Shown: positions 1 to 9,415, counted from the first letter of the stretch. The stretch is DNA of 64,000 bases from Alphaproteobacteria bacterium (GCA_025360605.1 JANYBV010000038.1:324449-388448), one strand, 5' to 3'. Notes: generated by a model not told the origin, from the letters alone. Numbers and translations are program-made.

Positions 1-534
1 CTGGTAATCCATATCCACCAGCACGGTGGACATATTGTGTTCGGTGGCCATGCAGTAACTCAGATTGACGCCCAGTGTGCTTGCTCCGTCGCCGGAGGCA
101 GCGCTCATGCAGCTGATGACGGTGCCGTGTGCCGAGCTGGGTTGCGTGCGCTTTTGCGTAGCGCTCGCCTGCATCAGTGTTAAACGGATATCTTTGGCAT
201 CCACGGGCTTGGGGAAATATTCCATGACACCGCGTTGTTTTAGTTCGCGGTAAAATAAAATATCGTTGATTGCCCCCAGAACAATTACATTCACGGTGGG
301 TTCGCAGTGGACGGCAATTTCATCCAGCTCCAGCAGGATGTCTTTGCCGCGTGTGCCGATATCAATGATGAGGTAATCAGGAGTTTTGGGAAAGGCATTC
401 AGGACTTTGATAGCGTCCGTGACCGCACCGGCTGCTACCGGAGCATTGGGATAGCCGATATCGGATGCGAGTTGCGACAATGCTGCGGCATCATCCTGAT
501 TAAAAGCAATGATAAAAAGCGATCCGGAGTTCAT
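1..534 (-). CDS. cpaE: CpaE-like Tad pilus assembly ATPase, C-terminus cut by window edge
   Basis: The visible part is 178 codons starting at an ATG at 534. It begins with a receiver-like domain (about residues 1-125, with the strand-forming stretches FIIAF, YLIIDIGT and VIVLG) and continues into a MinD/ParA-type ATPase whose P-loop region reads SAASGDGASTLGVN, followed by TVLVDMDYQ. CpaE proteins combine an atypical receiver with a MinD-like ATPase and help position the Tad/Flp pilus machine at the inner membrane. The P-loop lacks the first lysine of the deviant Walker A motif (K-G-G-x-G) but keeps G-x-G-A-S-T as other CpaE proteins do. It is the fourth gene after cpaB, cpaC and cpaD on the same strand, with a 35-nt gap from cpaD. 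The remaining ATPase domain lies outside the window. Confidence 0.88.
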   Translation of the reverse strand, partial: MNSGSLFIIAFNQDDAAALSQLASDIGYPNAPVAAGAVTDAIKVLNAFPKTPDYLIIDIGTRGKDILLELDEIAVHCEPTVNVIVLGAINDILFYRELKQRGVMEYFPKPVDAKDIRLTLMQASATQKRTQPSSAHGTVISCMSAASGDGASTLGVNLSYCMATEHNMSTVLVDMDYQ

Positions 535-569
535 ATACGTAATTTAGCTATGTTGATGTTGATAAAGCA

Positions 570-1190
570 TTACTGACCTGACGAGCCTGATACCAGCGAC
601 GAGCTGATACCGTTTGACGAACCGCCGCCACCGGACGACGAGCCGGAGGTTGCAGGCGGATTGGTATAGGTGTCATACGTTGTGGCGGCCTTTTCACCAT
701 CTTGGTAATCCAGCATGTTTGGTTTGGTAAACTGGCGTTTATCTGTCACCATCTGGGCGATATTGGCGGTGGTTGCACAGCCCAGCGATTCATAATTCAG
801 GTTGTCTTCATTGATGGAATTATCCACGTAGCGCTGGTTGCAGTCGCGCGCTTCGGTATGCTCGTAGACCAATGCAACATCGTTACCGCTGCCGCCGTTT
901 TCGGTCACGATTTTATTACGGGTGAGTATGCGTGCAGCATTTTTGCAGGCTTTGGTAGTGGCTATACAATGCAATACGGCGCGGGTGGGTGGATTGTCCG
1001 AGAGCATGTCTGTCAGTTGTTCGGTGTAGTTTTTCTGGCCCAGATCAATCCTCACTGTGTCCGACACTACCGTCATTAGTTTTTCGGGGGAATTCTGAAT
1101 CTGATACGCTTGCGGCAGTGGCGCGTCACCACAGCCGGTGAGCGTTAGCAGGCTAAATGCAATCAGGGGCAATGTGCGTGTGTATTTCAT
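570..1190 (-). CDS. cpaD: CpaD-like Tad pilus lipoprotein
   Basis: This 206-residue protein starts with a lipoprotein signal peptide whose lipobox is LTGC, with the modified cysteine near residue 20. The stretch LGCATTANIAQMV followed by a D-Y-x-D-G-E-x-A region matches the conserved core of CpaD, an outer-membrane lipoprotein of the Tad pilus that works with the CpaC secretin. The C-terminus is a low-complexity Ser/Gly tail (about residues 182-206). The start codon lies two bases after the cpaC stop (TAACGATG), so translational coupling is likely. Family assignment rests on the core motif plus operon position. Confidence 0.85.
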   Translation of the reverse strand: MKYTRTLPLIAFSLLTLTGCGDAPLPQAYQIQNSPEKLMTVVSDTVRIDLGQKNYTEQLTDMLSDNPPTRAVLHCIATTKACKNAARILTRNKIVTENGGSGNDVALVYEHTEARDCNQRYVDNSINEDNLNYESLGCATTANIAQMVTDKRQFTKPNMLDYQDGEKAATTYDTYTNPPATSGSSSGGGGSSNGISSSLVSGSSGQ

Positions 1191-1192
1191 CG

Positions 1193-2761
1193 TTAATCCA
1201 CCATAAAGCCGGTTGGGCCTTCAAGGCTTTGGTTTTGGGTTGAGTTTTGTGGTTTTCCCGAGAGTGTGCCCAGTGCGCCATAGAAGAACAGCTCCATCTG
1301 GGTGGCAGGGCGGAAATCATCGCTTGGCATTTTAATGTCCGAACTTTTGACCGGATCAACGATATACGGCGTTACTGCAATGACCAGTTCGGTTTCATTG
1401 CGCTGGAATTCAGTGCTGCGGAACAGGGCGCCAAGCACCGGAAGTTCTTTCGCGCCTGGTAACTGGTCGATGCTGGCGCGTGTCTGGTCGGTGATCAGCC
1501 CTGCGATCATAAAACTTTCACCCGGAGCCAGTTCAATGGTGGTTTTGGCACGGCGTGTGTCGATGCTGGGTACTTTATAGCCGCTTAAAGTCACCGAGTT
1601 CGTATTCGATATTTCGGATACTTCCGGCTGCACGGTCATACGAATGCGGTTTGCGGTCAGCACATAAGGGGTGAATTTGACAGCCACACCGAACGGTTTG
1701 TATTCCACGCTGATACTGCTGCTGTTACCGGCGCTGTTTTGAACAACAGGGATAGGGATTTCACCACCTGAAAGGAATTCTGCCTGTTCACCGGAAATAG
1801 CGACAAGATTTGGCTCGGCCAGTACTTTAAACAGGCCGTCCTGTTCGAGAGCTTTTAACAGGCCGGAATAGATATCACCGGAACCACCCGGATTCAGCAC
1901 ACCGGATAATACGCCGCGTGTATTGGTTGGGGTCTGGCCGCCTGGAAGGGCAAACTGACCGGCGTTAACGACAGGATCGCTGGTGCCCTTGGCGACAAGC
2001 GAGGCGATACCACCGCCCGTACCAAAGCTGATGGCGTTACTGCCTGCACCCTTTGTGACCATATTGAGGTCGATGCCTAAATCCTTGAGAGCGGTACGCT
2101 GAATTTCACCGACACGTACACGCAGCATCACCTGCTGGCTGGAAGACACCTGCATAAAGTTGAGGATATCGGGTTGGCCGCCAGTGGACGCGCTTGCGGA
2201 GGCACCGCCATCTTGCTGTGACTGATCCTGACCTTGTGAACCACCGCTACTTCCACCACTGCCGCCGCTTTGCTTGGCGCTGTTGCCATACACGAATTCA
2301 CGGGTGATTTTGAGCGCCTTGTCGACGACCGCAGCGTTGCTGACCTGACCGGTCAGGCCGACGCTATTATTGACCATTTCCACGCCGATATTTTCATTCG
2401 GCAGAAAATTTTTCAGTGATTTGCGGATAGATGGAAGATCATATCCGACGGTGACATCCATCTCACGCTGCAGCGTATGATTTTTATTCATGATGCGGAC
2501 GTTGGTGTGTCCAAAATGTTTCGCGATAATCGATACGGTGGTGGAGTTGTGTACATGCACATCGGCGATATCGGGATCCGATACCAGTACTTCCGACGCC
2601 GGAGCCGTAAGAGTAAGCAGCGTCGAGCGGTTATTGGGTACGAGAATGCTGTTGGCGTTATCGGCGGCAAACACATCAGAAAGGGCTGAGCTGGCCAGCA
2701 ATGTGGCCGTAATCAGGATGCTGTGGTATAGATGCGATGGAAGCCTTGATGGTGCTGTCAT
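1193..2761 (-). CDS. cpaC: CpaC/RcpA-type secretin of the Tad pilus
   Basis: The protein is 522 residues from the ATG at 2761. An upstream in-frame extension overlaps cpaB and was rejected because this ATG opens a signal peptide (about residues 1-32, ending SDVFA) and follows an AGGGG sequence. The order is signal peptide, pilus/BON N-domain (with SDPDIADVHV), a Gly/Ser/Gln-rich insert near residues 170-200, and then the secretin domain containing VLAEPNLVAISGEQAEFLSGG and the closing YIVDPV strand. Secretins form the outer-membrane channel through which the Flp pilus leaves the cell. It sits between cpaB (4-nt gap) and cpaD. Confidence 0.93.
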   Translation of the reverse strand: MTAPSRLPSHLYHSILITATLLASSALSDVFAADNANSILVPNNRSTLLTLTAPASEVLVSDPDIADVHVHNSTTVSIIAKHFGHTNVRIMNKNHTLQREMDVTVGYDLPSIRKSLKNFLPNENIGVEMVNNSVGLTGQVSNAAVVDKALKITREFVYGNSAKQSGGSGGSSGGSQGQDQSQQDGGASASASTGGQPDILNFMQVSSSQQVMLRVRVGEIQRTALKDLGIDLNMVTKGAGSNAISFGTGGGIASLVAKGTSDPVVNAGQFALPGGQTPTNTRGVLSGVLNPGGSGDIYSGLLKALEQDGLFKVLAEPNLVAISGEQAEFLSGGEIPIPVVQNSAGNSSSISVEYKPFGVAVKFTPYVLTANRIRMTVQPEVSEISNTNSVTLSGYKVPSIDTRRAKTTIELAPGESFMIAGLITDQTRASIDQLPGAKELPVLGALFRSTEFQRNETELVIAVTPYIVDPVKSSDIKMPSDDFRPATQMELFFYGALGTLSGKPQNSTQNQSLEGPTGFMVD

Positions 2762-2765
2762 ACCC

Positions 2766-3707
2766 CTATTTCGCCCCCCCCTGAACGCGCTGTAATTTAC
2801 TGGCGGCTGCGCTGGCACCAAAATCACCGCCTTTGGTGATCTGTATAGTATCTTCTTCCGGAGCCGTTTCTTCCATACTGAGTTTGGTTAACGATAACAG
2901 ATCCGCCGGATTAGGAACGGAAGGATTATCGCGGTCATTCACCGAACGCAGGGTAAATGAAAGATTTCCTACTTTTTCAGCAAGGCGGATTTTTTCTGCT
3001 TGCAGGTCGCTTACCTGCAACGTTAAGCTCGAAGGAGAAACGGAGGATACGGCGCTGGCAACTGCACCGGCCACACCACCGAGGTTAGCAGTTTCTTCTT
3101 TTGCAACGCCTTCCCTGAGGTTGATGGCAAGCACGGGAATGTTAGACATCAGCACTTCGGCAAATCCTGCTTTATCGGAGGCTCCTTTGTCGCCCACGGC
3201 GCCTGTGGCGGCTTTCATTTCTTGTGGAATATTGTGAGTGAACAAAACGTCCACGCGGTCTCCGGGGAACACGAATCCGGCCACACCGTTAACGGCATCG
3301 GTGGCGATGGTGATGGCGCGCATACCAGCAGGGAGGCTGGCGGCAAGAAATCCGGTATCGGTGGATGCTGCAAGCTTGCTGGCAATAAGTGGTTCGCGTG
3401 CCTGAAAGGCCGAGCGTGTGACCTTCCCCGCGACATTGGCAGCGGGTGTGTTGGCGACAATGAAGCCTTCGAGCACCAGATGTTCCGGCCATGGCTGTTT
3501 ATCGAATAAAGCAGGACTCAGCACGGTGCCCGGAGCGATCGGCACGCGCGCGACGAGAACGTCAACGGTAGATACGCTTTGTGTAGGCGCAGGCTGTGCG
3601 GTTGCAGCGGTATTGGTAGCGGTAGGCGCAGACGAAGTGAGCTGCATGGCCGCTATTCCGGCAAACACGGCTACGAGTGCCGCAATAAACAGAAGAAAAA
3701 AACGCAT
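2766..3707 (-). CDS. cpaB: CpaB/RcpC pilus assembly protein
   Basis: This 313-residue protein has an N-terminal hydrophobic anchor or signal (about residues 2-22), then an Ala/Thr/Pro linker. An SAF domain follows (VLVARVPIAPGTVLSPALF, about residues 49-110), then the RcpC region with GFVFPGDRVDVLFTH. CpaB is a periplasmic/inner-membrane component of the Tad pilus machine, often thought to stabilise the secretin. It is the first gene of the visible cpaBCDE run. The ATG at 3707 has no strong ribosome-binding site; the sequence before it is A/T-rich and ends AAGCCC. Confidence 0.92.
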   Translation of the reverse strand: MRFFLLFIAALVAVFAGIAAMQLTSSAPTATNTAATAQPAPTQSVSTVDVLVARVPIAPGTVLSPALFDKQPWPEHLVLEGFIVANTPAANVAGKVTRSAFQAREPLIASKLAASTDTGFLAASLPAGMRAITIATDAVNGVAGFVFPGDRVDVLFTHNIPQEMKAATGAVGDKGASDKAGFAEVLMSNIPVLAINLREGVAKEETANLGGVAGAVASAVSSVSPSSLTLQVSDLQAEKIRLAEKVGNLSFTLRSVNDRDNPSVPNPADLLSLTKLSMEETAPEEDTIQITKGGDFGASAAASKLQRVQGGAK

Positions 3708-4009
3708 GGGCTTATTTTTATTATCTTTTAAATTATAAAACGTTACTTCTAGCGTTAACTTATAGCCTAAGCGTTAAAGAAACGTAAATAAATGTGGGTT
3801 TGATGAAGCTTGTGAGGGGGCTTAGGGGTGCATTTCAGCCTTACGTCGGGAGCTGGCATATGTGTTAATGCGTGCTGCGGTAAGGAAATGAAGTACAGTT
3901 ATCGGTTAAACGGTTAAGCTAATATCCGCCTAAAAAATGCGCTCAGTCGCCTCTGGCATTAACGCCAGAGGGATATGATACAAACTATTGAAAATGGATT
4001 AAGCTGCGA
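3708..4009. other. Intergenic region between typA and cpaB
   Basis: About 300 bases lie between the end of typA and the start of cpaB, both on the minus strand. The part near cpaB (3,708-3,800) is AT-rich and should hold the cpa promoter, but no convincing -35/-10 pair can be picked by eye. The part near typA contains a perfect hairpin, listed separately. No open reading frame with a recognisable product is visible. Confidence 0.6.
3932..3971 (-). terminator. Probable typA terminator hairpin
   Basis: A perfect 8-bp stem (CCTCTGGC / GCCAGAGG) with a 6-base loop spans 3950-3971, about 40 bases after the typA stop. On the minus strand a run of six T residues follows, but 12 bases beyond the stem rather than directly after it. 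It may be a weak intrinsic terminator or a 3'-end-stabilising hairpin. Confidence 0.5.
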
Positions 4010-5830
4010 CTAGCTGGCTTTTTTCGAGCGCTGCTCACGTTTACGTTCGTTGGCGTCGAGCGATGCTTTGCGCAGGCGAAGCGATTTCGGGGTCACTTCC
4101 ACCAGTTCGTCGCCCTGAATGTAGGAAATCATCTGCTCCAGCGTCATCTTCACTGGTGGAACGAGGACGATTTTTTCATCAGCGCCTTTGCTGCGTACGT
4201 TGGAGAGCTGCTTTTCCTTGAGTACGTTGATTTCAAGGTCGTTGTCGCGGGTATGTTCGCCGACGATCATGCCTTCATACACCTTGTCACCGGTTGAGAT
4301 GAACATGATACCGCGATCCTGCAGGTTGTAGATTGCGTAGGCCACCGCTTCACCCTTGTCGGTCGAGATGAGCGCGCCGTTGCGGCGTCCCGGGACGTCA
4401 CCTTTATAGGGGGCATAGTTGTGGAACAGGCGGTTCATCATGCCGGTGCCGCGCGTATCGGTTAGAAATTCGCCCTGATAGCCGATCAGGCCGCGTGACG
4501 GAACGTAGAAAATGATGCGGGTTTTGTGGCCGCCGGAGGGGCGCATATCGACCATTTCACCTTTACGTAAGCTGATTTTTTCTACCACGACGCCGGTATG
4601 CTCATCATCCACATCGATCACGACTTCTTCGATTGGCTCCATTTTCACGCCGTTTTCTTCGCGGTACAACACGCGTGGGCGCGATACGCCCATCTCGAAG
4701 CCTTCACGGCGCATGGTTTCAATCAGTACACCGAGTTGCAATTCGCCGCGGCCAGCCACTTCATACGCGTCAGAGCCTGAGGTTTCGGATACGCGGATCG
4801 ACACGTTGCCTTCCGCTTCCTTGAACAAACGGTCACGGATCATGCGTGAGGTGACTTTCGAGCCTTCCTGACCAGCGAGCGGCGAGTCATTCACCGAGAT
4901 GGTGATCGACATGGTTGGCGGGTCGATTGGGGTGGAAGGAACGGCCGATGCGAGAGTCAAATCGCCGATGGTGTCGGCAACGGTGGTATTGGAAAGACCG
5001 GCAATGGCGACGATTTCGCCCGCTTGCGCCTGTTCCACCGGAACGCGCTTGATGCCATCGAACGTTAGCAGTTTGGTCAAACGTCCCTGTTCCACGGTGT
5101 CGCCGTTTAAGTTCATGCCTTTGATCGGCATGCCGACTTTGGCGGTTCCGCTATAGATAAGGCCGGTAAGGATGCGGCCAAGAAATGCATCGTTTTCGAG
5201 GATCGAAACAAGCATCGAGAAATCAGCATCGGCATCGACATCCGGTGCCGGAACGTGGCGTTCAATCAGTTCGAATAACGGATTGAGGGTTTCGCGCGGG
5301 GCTTCCAGACTCGTTGCAGCCCAGCCGTCACGGCCGGAAGCGTAGAGGGTTGGGAAATCGAGCTGTTCTTCGGACGCATCAAGCGCGGCGAACAAATCGA
5401 ATACTTCGTTATGCACTTCCATCGGGCGTGCGTCGCCGCGGTCAACTTTGTTGATCAGCACTATGGGCTTGAGGCCCAGCTTCAATGCCTTGGTCAGTAC
5501 GAATTTGGTTTGTGGGAGAGGGCCTTCCGCCGCGTCGCACAGCAGTACCACACCGTCCACCATCGATAGTACGCGCTCTACTTCGCCGCCGAAATCGGCA
5601 TGTCCTGGGGTGTCCATGATGTTAATACGCAGATCGCCACGGGTTACCGAAGTGCATTTCGCCAGAATGGTAATGCCGCGTTCTTTTTCCAGATCGCCCG
5701 AATCCATCACGCACGTATCGACGTTTTGGTTGGCGCGGAAGGTGCCGCTTTGCTTCAACATCTGGTCGATGAGGGTTGTTTTGCCATGATCCACGTGTGC
5801 GATGATGGCGATATTGCGTATATTTTTCAT
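4010..5830 (-). CDS. typA: TypA/BipA ribosome-associated GTPase
   Basis: The protein is 606 residues, the normal TypA length. It opens with MKNIRNIAIIAHVDHGKTT, containing the G1 motif at residues 11-18, followed by the DTPGHADFGGEVERV G3 region and the NKVDR G4 motif. The later part carries EF-G-like domains III and V and the TypA C-terminal domain ending in a basic tail. TypA binds ribosomes and supports ribosome assembly and stress adaptation. The start at 5830 is chosen because an AGGGA sequence lies 6-8 bases upstream and homologues begin there; a longer in-frame form from 5866 is unlikely. Confidence 0.97.
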   Translation of the reverse strand: MKNIRNIAIIAHVDHGKTTLIDQMLKQSGTFRANQNVDTCVMDSGDLEKERGITILAKCTSVTRGDLRINIMDTPGHADFGGEVERVLSMVDGVVLLCDAAEGPLPQTKFVLTKALKLGLKPIVLINKVDRGDARPMEVHNEVFDLFAALDASEEQLDFPTLYASGRDGWAATSLEAPRETLNPLFELIERHVPAPDVDADADFSMLVSILENDAFLGRILTGLIYSGTAKVGMPIKGMNLNGDTVEQGRLTKLLTFDGIKRVPVEQAQAGEIVAIAGLSNTTVADTIGDLTLASAVPSTPIDPPTMSITISVNDSPLAGQEGSKVTSRMIRDRLFKEAEGNVSIRVSETSGSDAYEVAGRGELQLGVLIETMRREGFEMGVSRPRVLYREENGVKMEPIEEVVIDVDDEHTGVVVEKISLRKGEMVDMRPSGGHKTRIIFYVPSRGLIGYQGEFLTDTRGTGMMNRLFHNYAPYKGDVPGRRNGALISTDKGEAVAYAIYNLQDRGIMFISTGDKVYEGMIVGEHTRDNDLEINVLKEKQLSNVRSKGADEKIVLVPPVKMTLEQMISYIQGDELVEVTPKSLRLRKASLDANERKREQRSKKAS

Positions 5831-5923
5831 ACTATTCCCTGGGTAACGCGAGCACCCCAAAGGCACCGCTATGCTTAATGAAAGCAGGGTTCTAGCTGAC
5901 TAGCGACCATTTCGCAACAGGAA

Positions 5924-6703
5924 TTAATAGGTAAACTGCTCTTTGATGATGCGTTCTTCGAGATTATGCTCGGGATCGAACAGCAAGTTGACACCCGATT
6001 TGCGCTGTTCGCTGATAACCACCTCTTCTACATCCTGAAATTCGGTAAAATCGGCGACGGCGTTGACGGGGCGCTTGTGCGCCTCAAGAATCGTAAAATT
6101 GACCGATGAGTCATGGTTCAGTAATGCCCCGCGCCAGCGGCGTGGGCGAAAAGGCACCAAGGGGGTAAGGGCCATGACGTTGGCGCCGAGTGGAATGATC
6201 GGGCCACCGGCGGAGAAATTATAGGCGGTGCTGCCTGCGGGGGTGGCAACCAGAATGCCGTCGCAGATCAGCTCTTTCAGGCGGATAACGTGGTCGATCG
6301 ACACGCGGATTTTGGCCGCCTGACGGCCTTGGCGGAACATCGACACTTCATTGAATGCCAGTGCCTGCATGACCTTGCCGTTGGTACGGCGTGCATACAT
6401 GTGCAACGGGTAGAGCGTATTCGGGCGCGAGCGGTTCAGGCGTTCGGGCAGATTGTCCAGCGCATGCTGATTCATCAGGAAGCCGACACTGCCGCAGTTG
6501 ATACCGTAGAATGGCAACTTCATTTTCATGTATTCATGCAGGGTTTGCAGCATAAAACCGTCACCGCCGAGTACAACAATCACCTGTGCGCCGGTGCGGC
6601 GGCGTGATAGTTCAACGATATCGAAATGCTTGCTGATTTCTTTATAAGCGGCCTGCGCTTTGGGCGAACTGTCGGCCACACAGGCAATTTTACTATACGT
6701 CAT
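5924..6703 (-). CDS. nadK: NAD kinase
   Basis: This 259-residue protein carries the NAD kinase signature GGDG at residues 46-49 (VVLGGDGFMLQTLH), the NEVS motif near residue 118 and the TPAGSTAYNFSAGGP substrate loop. The enzyme phosphorylates NAD to NADP in the cytoplasm and is the sole route to NADP in most bacteria. The compact form of about 260 residues is typical of Alphaproteobacteria. It stands between the DUF2336 pair and typA on the same strand. The start has no clear ribosome-binding site. Confidence 0.95.
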   Translation of the reverse strand: MTYSKIACVADSSPKAQAAYKEISKHFDIVELSRRRTGAQVIVVLGGDGFMLQTLHEYMKMKLPFYGINCGSVGFLMNQHALDNLPERLNRSRPNTLYPLHMYARRTNGKVMQALAFNEVSMFRQGRQAAKIRVSIDHVIRLKELICDGILVATPAGSTAYNFSAGGPIIPLGANVMALTPLVPFRPRRWRGALLNHDSSVNFTILEAHKRPVNAVADFTEFQDVEEVVISEQRKSGVNLLFDPEHNLEERIIKEQFTY

Positions 6704-6846
6704 GATGTATCGTTTTATGTTAAGGTGAATAGTCGAATAGTTGCTACGTTAGTGTATCGCTCGAAAAAAATCTCTAGCATATTTTAGGCTTAGGGTACTA
6801 CCTGTTTTTTTTAAGTTTTCCGCAGAGATAGGCGCTGATGCGCCGG

Positions 6847-7992
6847 TTAGTGGGCGGCGCGGCGCACCAGCGCCACGATATAGGACAGATTATCAATCGG
6901 CTGGCTGGCCGATTGCTGGAGGATATCCTCGATGACGCGGTTGGCGTAGCGTGTGCTGGTTGGTTTTTCGCCTTTTTCATCCAGTTTATGGATCACCTTC
7001 AACAAGACGCGCACGGCAGGAAATAGTGATTCCGGCAGGCCGGATTTATTGTAAATGGCGCGGAAGCCCAGATCGCCCTTGTCCTTAATGAGTGTGCGGG
7101 CATTCGCTACGGGAATATTGGACAGGCGGGCGAGGCTGGTTTCAAAAAACAGGAAATTGCCCTGACACAGGCCGCTTAAAATCAGCGATGGGGTCAGGCG
7201 GTTGAAAGCGATGAGCTGGTTCACCAGTTTATCAATATCTTCCAGCGAATCCGACATGCGGATGAGTTTCAGCGTTTCGCTTTCGCGGGTTTTGTCAATT
7301 TCCAGCTCAATATCTTTGCTTGGCAGCGGGTATTTTTGTTTCAGCGTTTCGCTCATGTGGCCGGAGACGACATGGAGCATTTTTTCCACGATGTTGACCG
7401 GCAGATGCGGACGGTTGCTGAGCGTCTTCATCAGGGCGCTGTTATCGCTGTGTTCGGCGATAATGCTGAGCATGTGGGGTTCGGAGATGTCGGCGCCGTT
7501 ATTATGAAGTAAGGAGGTGGTCACCTCAGGGATGATTTTATCCAGCAGGCGGCCACTGACGGCTTCGGACACTACTACGCGTTTCGAGATGGCGAGGTAA
7601 CGGTTTACATCCTGCGTATTGCCAATGAGATCGAGTAGGTCTTTATCGGTCAGCACTTCGGAATATTGCAACACCGGCAATGACACCTCGGCCACATCCT
7701 GCGCAAGCCTCATCAGGATATCTCTAGGGACGGTGATGCTGGTTTTAATGTGTTCGGCGAGGGTCTGGCGGACATTCGTTTCGGTTTCACGCAGCAGCAG
7801 GCGGAACACCTGTTCGGCGGCCAGTGAATCCTGTGTTTTTAATTTGCTCTTGCTATACGCTCCGGCAATCTTGCCGGTAACGGACACCAGTGTGGCGGGA
7901 GTTTTGTCTTCCAGAAGGCCAAGCACCTCCTTCTGGCTCAGTGCAAAGCCATAACCGGTACTGGCAGTTTCAGTGTGCGTCTGCGCTGGCAA
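6847..7992 (-). CDS. DUF2336 family protein, second copy
   Basis: A 381-residue all-helical protein of the DUF2336 family, which is common in Alphaproteobacteria and has no settled function. HEAT-like repeats are visible, including VRQTLAEHIKT, ISVPRD-type turns and VLTDKDLLDLI. It is clearly a paralogue of the gene upstream, sharing phrases such as QSLAEH/QTLAEH, PVLQYSEVLTDKDL versus VLEHSSVLTEDDL, and LGFRAIYNKSGLPESLFPAVRVLLK. The start is a TTG at 7992 inside the end of the upstream gene. A strong GGAGGG sequence 7 bases before it supports this start and suggests coupled translation; the genes overlap by 23 bases. Confidence 0.85.
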   Translation of the reverse strand: MPAQTHTETASTGYGFALSQKEVLGLLEDKTPATLVSVTGKIAGAYSKSKLKTQDSLAAEQVFRLLLRETETNVRQTLAEHIKTSITVPRDILMRLAQDVAEVSLPVLQYSEVLTDKDLLDLIGNTQDVNRYLAISKRVVVSEAVSGRLLDKIIPEVTTSLLHNNGADISEPHMLSIIAEHSDNSALMKTLSNRPHLPVNIVEKMLHVVSGHMSETLKQKYPLPSKDIELEIDKTRESETLKLIRMSDSLEDIDKLVNQLIAFNRLTPSLILSGLCQGNFLFFETSLARLSNIPVANARTLIKDKGDLGFRAIYNKSGLPESLFPAVRVLLKVIHKLDEKGEKPTSTRYANRVIEDILQQSASQPIDNLSYIVALVRRAAH

Positions 7993-9103
7993 CGGCTTTC
8001 CCTCCGATAATCGAAAGCAGGTATTCCATGTTTTCGATGGTTTTATTATATTGTCCGATATAGATGCGGTCGATGACGCGCTTGCGGAAATCGTTGCGGC
8101 GCACCTGCCCGAATTCGGTTTCTTCGAGGCTGATTTTCAGCAATATGCGTACCGCTTCATAAAATCCGTCCGGCATTTTGGCGGCCTTGTAAATAGCCCT
8201 CAGGCCTAAGCCGCTGCTTTCAAGCAACAGGATACGGGCATTGACACGCGGCACATTGGCAAGGGTAGCGATGCCGGCTTCAAATACTTTCAGGTTGCCT
8301 ACGCACAGCGCACGCATCAGCAGTGAATGCGTCAGGCGGCCCTTGCGTTGCAATTCATAAATCAGATCTTCGACTAGCTCTTCATCAGCCGGATCACCGG
8401 CATTCTGATTCGGAGTTAAGCCCAGCAATTCCCATTCGCGCACATCATCAATCGCGCGGTTCACCTGCGGCGAAATCAGCTTATATTGCTTTTTAAGCGT
8501 ATTTTTTAACTCTTCCCCCACTGCAAGGTATAATTTCTGGGCAATGGTAAGCGGCAGGTTGCCGCGGGTGACGAGTGTTTCCAGCAGCGCCGGATTGGTC
8601 AGGATGCGGTCCCACGCCTTCATCAACTGGCGTTCGTTAATGGCAGCGCCTTTGTTACGGAAGAGATTTTGAAGTACAAGGGTGTTGGAGGTTTCCAGCA
8701 GGTTGCCGGATAAATCCTCGGAAATGCTCTGGCGGCGTGCTATGGCGCACAGCTTCGCCACCTCATAAGTGCTTTGGACGATAGCGATCAGGTCGTCTTC
8801 GGTGAGTACAGAGGAATGTTCGAGTACGCACAGCGCCACGTCCGGTTCATCCTGTGCCAGCTTAACTATGATGTCGTGGGGGGCGTGCGCACAATCGGCC
8901 AGATGTTCGGCGAGTGACTGGCGGATTTTAACTTCAATATCCTTAACAAGGATATGAAATATTTCAACGGCAATGGAGGCTTCCGTGGCACTGAAATGGT
9001 TTTCCTTGAAATCCAGCGCAATCTTGCTGGCAAGTAAACCGCGTACCTGAGCGGATGGTTCTTGTGTGAGTGCTTTAACATCCATAACGGTTACATTTTT
9101 CAT
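7970..9103 (-). CDS. DUF2336 family protein, first copy
   Basis: This 377-residue protein is the upstream member of a tandem DUF2336 pair. It is helical throughout, with HEAT-like units (VRGLLASKIALDF, IRQSLAEHLAD, VLEHSSVLTEDDLIAIV) and the C-terminal element LGLRAIYKAAKMPDGFYEAVRILLK that recurs in the second copy. No catalytic motif is visible; a scaffold or protein-binding role is an inference from the repeat type. The ATG at 9103 is preferred over an upstream in-frame TTG at 9127, although its ribosome-binding site is weak. A TATAAT hexamer lies about 70 bases upstream. Confidence 0.85.
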   Translation of the reverse strand: MKNVTVMDVKALTQEPSAQVRGLLASKIALDFKENHFSATEASIAVEIFHILVKDIEVKIRQSLAEHLADCAHAPHDIIVKLAQDEPDVALCVLEHSSVLTEDDLIAIVQSTYEVAKLCAIARRQSISEDLSGNLLETSNTLVLQNLFRNKGAAINERQLMKAWDRILTNPALLETLVTRGNLPLTIAQKLYLAVGEELKNTLKKQYKLISPQVNRAIDDVREWELLGLTPNQNAGDPADEELVEDLIYELQRKGRLTHSLLMRALCVGNLKVFEAGIATLANVPRVNARILLLESSGLGLRAIYKAAKMPDGFYEAVRILLKISLEETEFGQVRRNDFRKRVIDRIYIGQYNKTIENMEYLLSIIGGKAVASADAH

Positions 9104-9415
9104 GGGTAATGAGTAGCAAAGATGCAACTAAAAAACAATATTTAATTACTTTTTTGCCGTACCACTTTTTTTATTATACCTATGCATGTCTTGTGCCGCA
9201 GTTCATTAACATATTAATAATATTAGATCATGAATCGAATTAATTAATGGTTAATATTAATAAAATGCAGGGGATATTTACGTAAAATTCACACAATTGA
9301 AACAATCGCTTTGTGCCTCAGTTTCCCATTGAACCATAAAGTTAAAATTGTTAATAAAGTGGTAACCTTATTGCTCTACCAATAGCCATTCACGCTATAA
9401 GCAGAGGTATTGAGT
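9104..9415. promoter_or_regulatory. Divergent AT-rich promoter region
   Basis: This gene-free stretch separates the DUF2336 operon (minus) from scoAB (plus). On the minus strand a perfect TATAAT sits at 9173-9178, about 70 bases before the DUF2336 start, but the matching -35 is poor. On the plus strand TTGAAC at 9329-9334 and TAATAA at 9352-9357, 17 bases apart, could serve scoA. The middle (9,210-9,265) is rich in short inverted AT motifs such as TAATATTAATA. These promoters are read by eye only. Confidence 0.35.
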
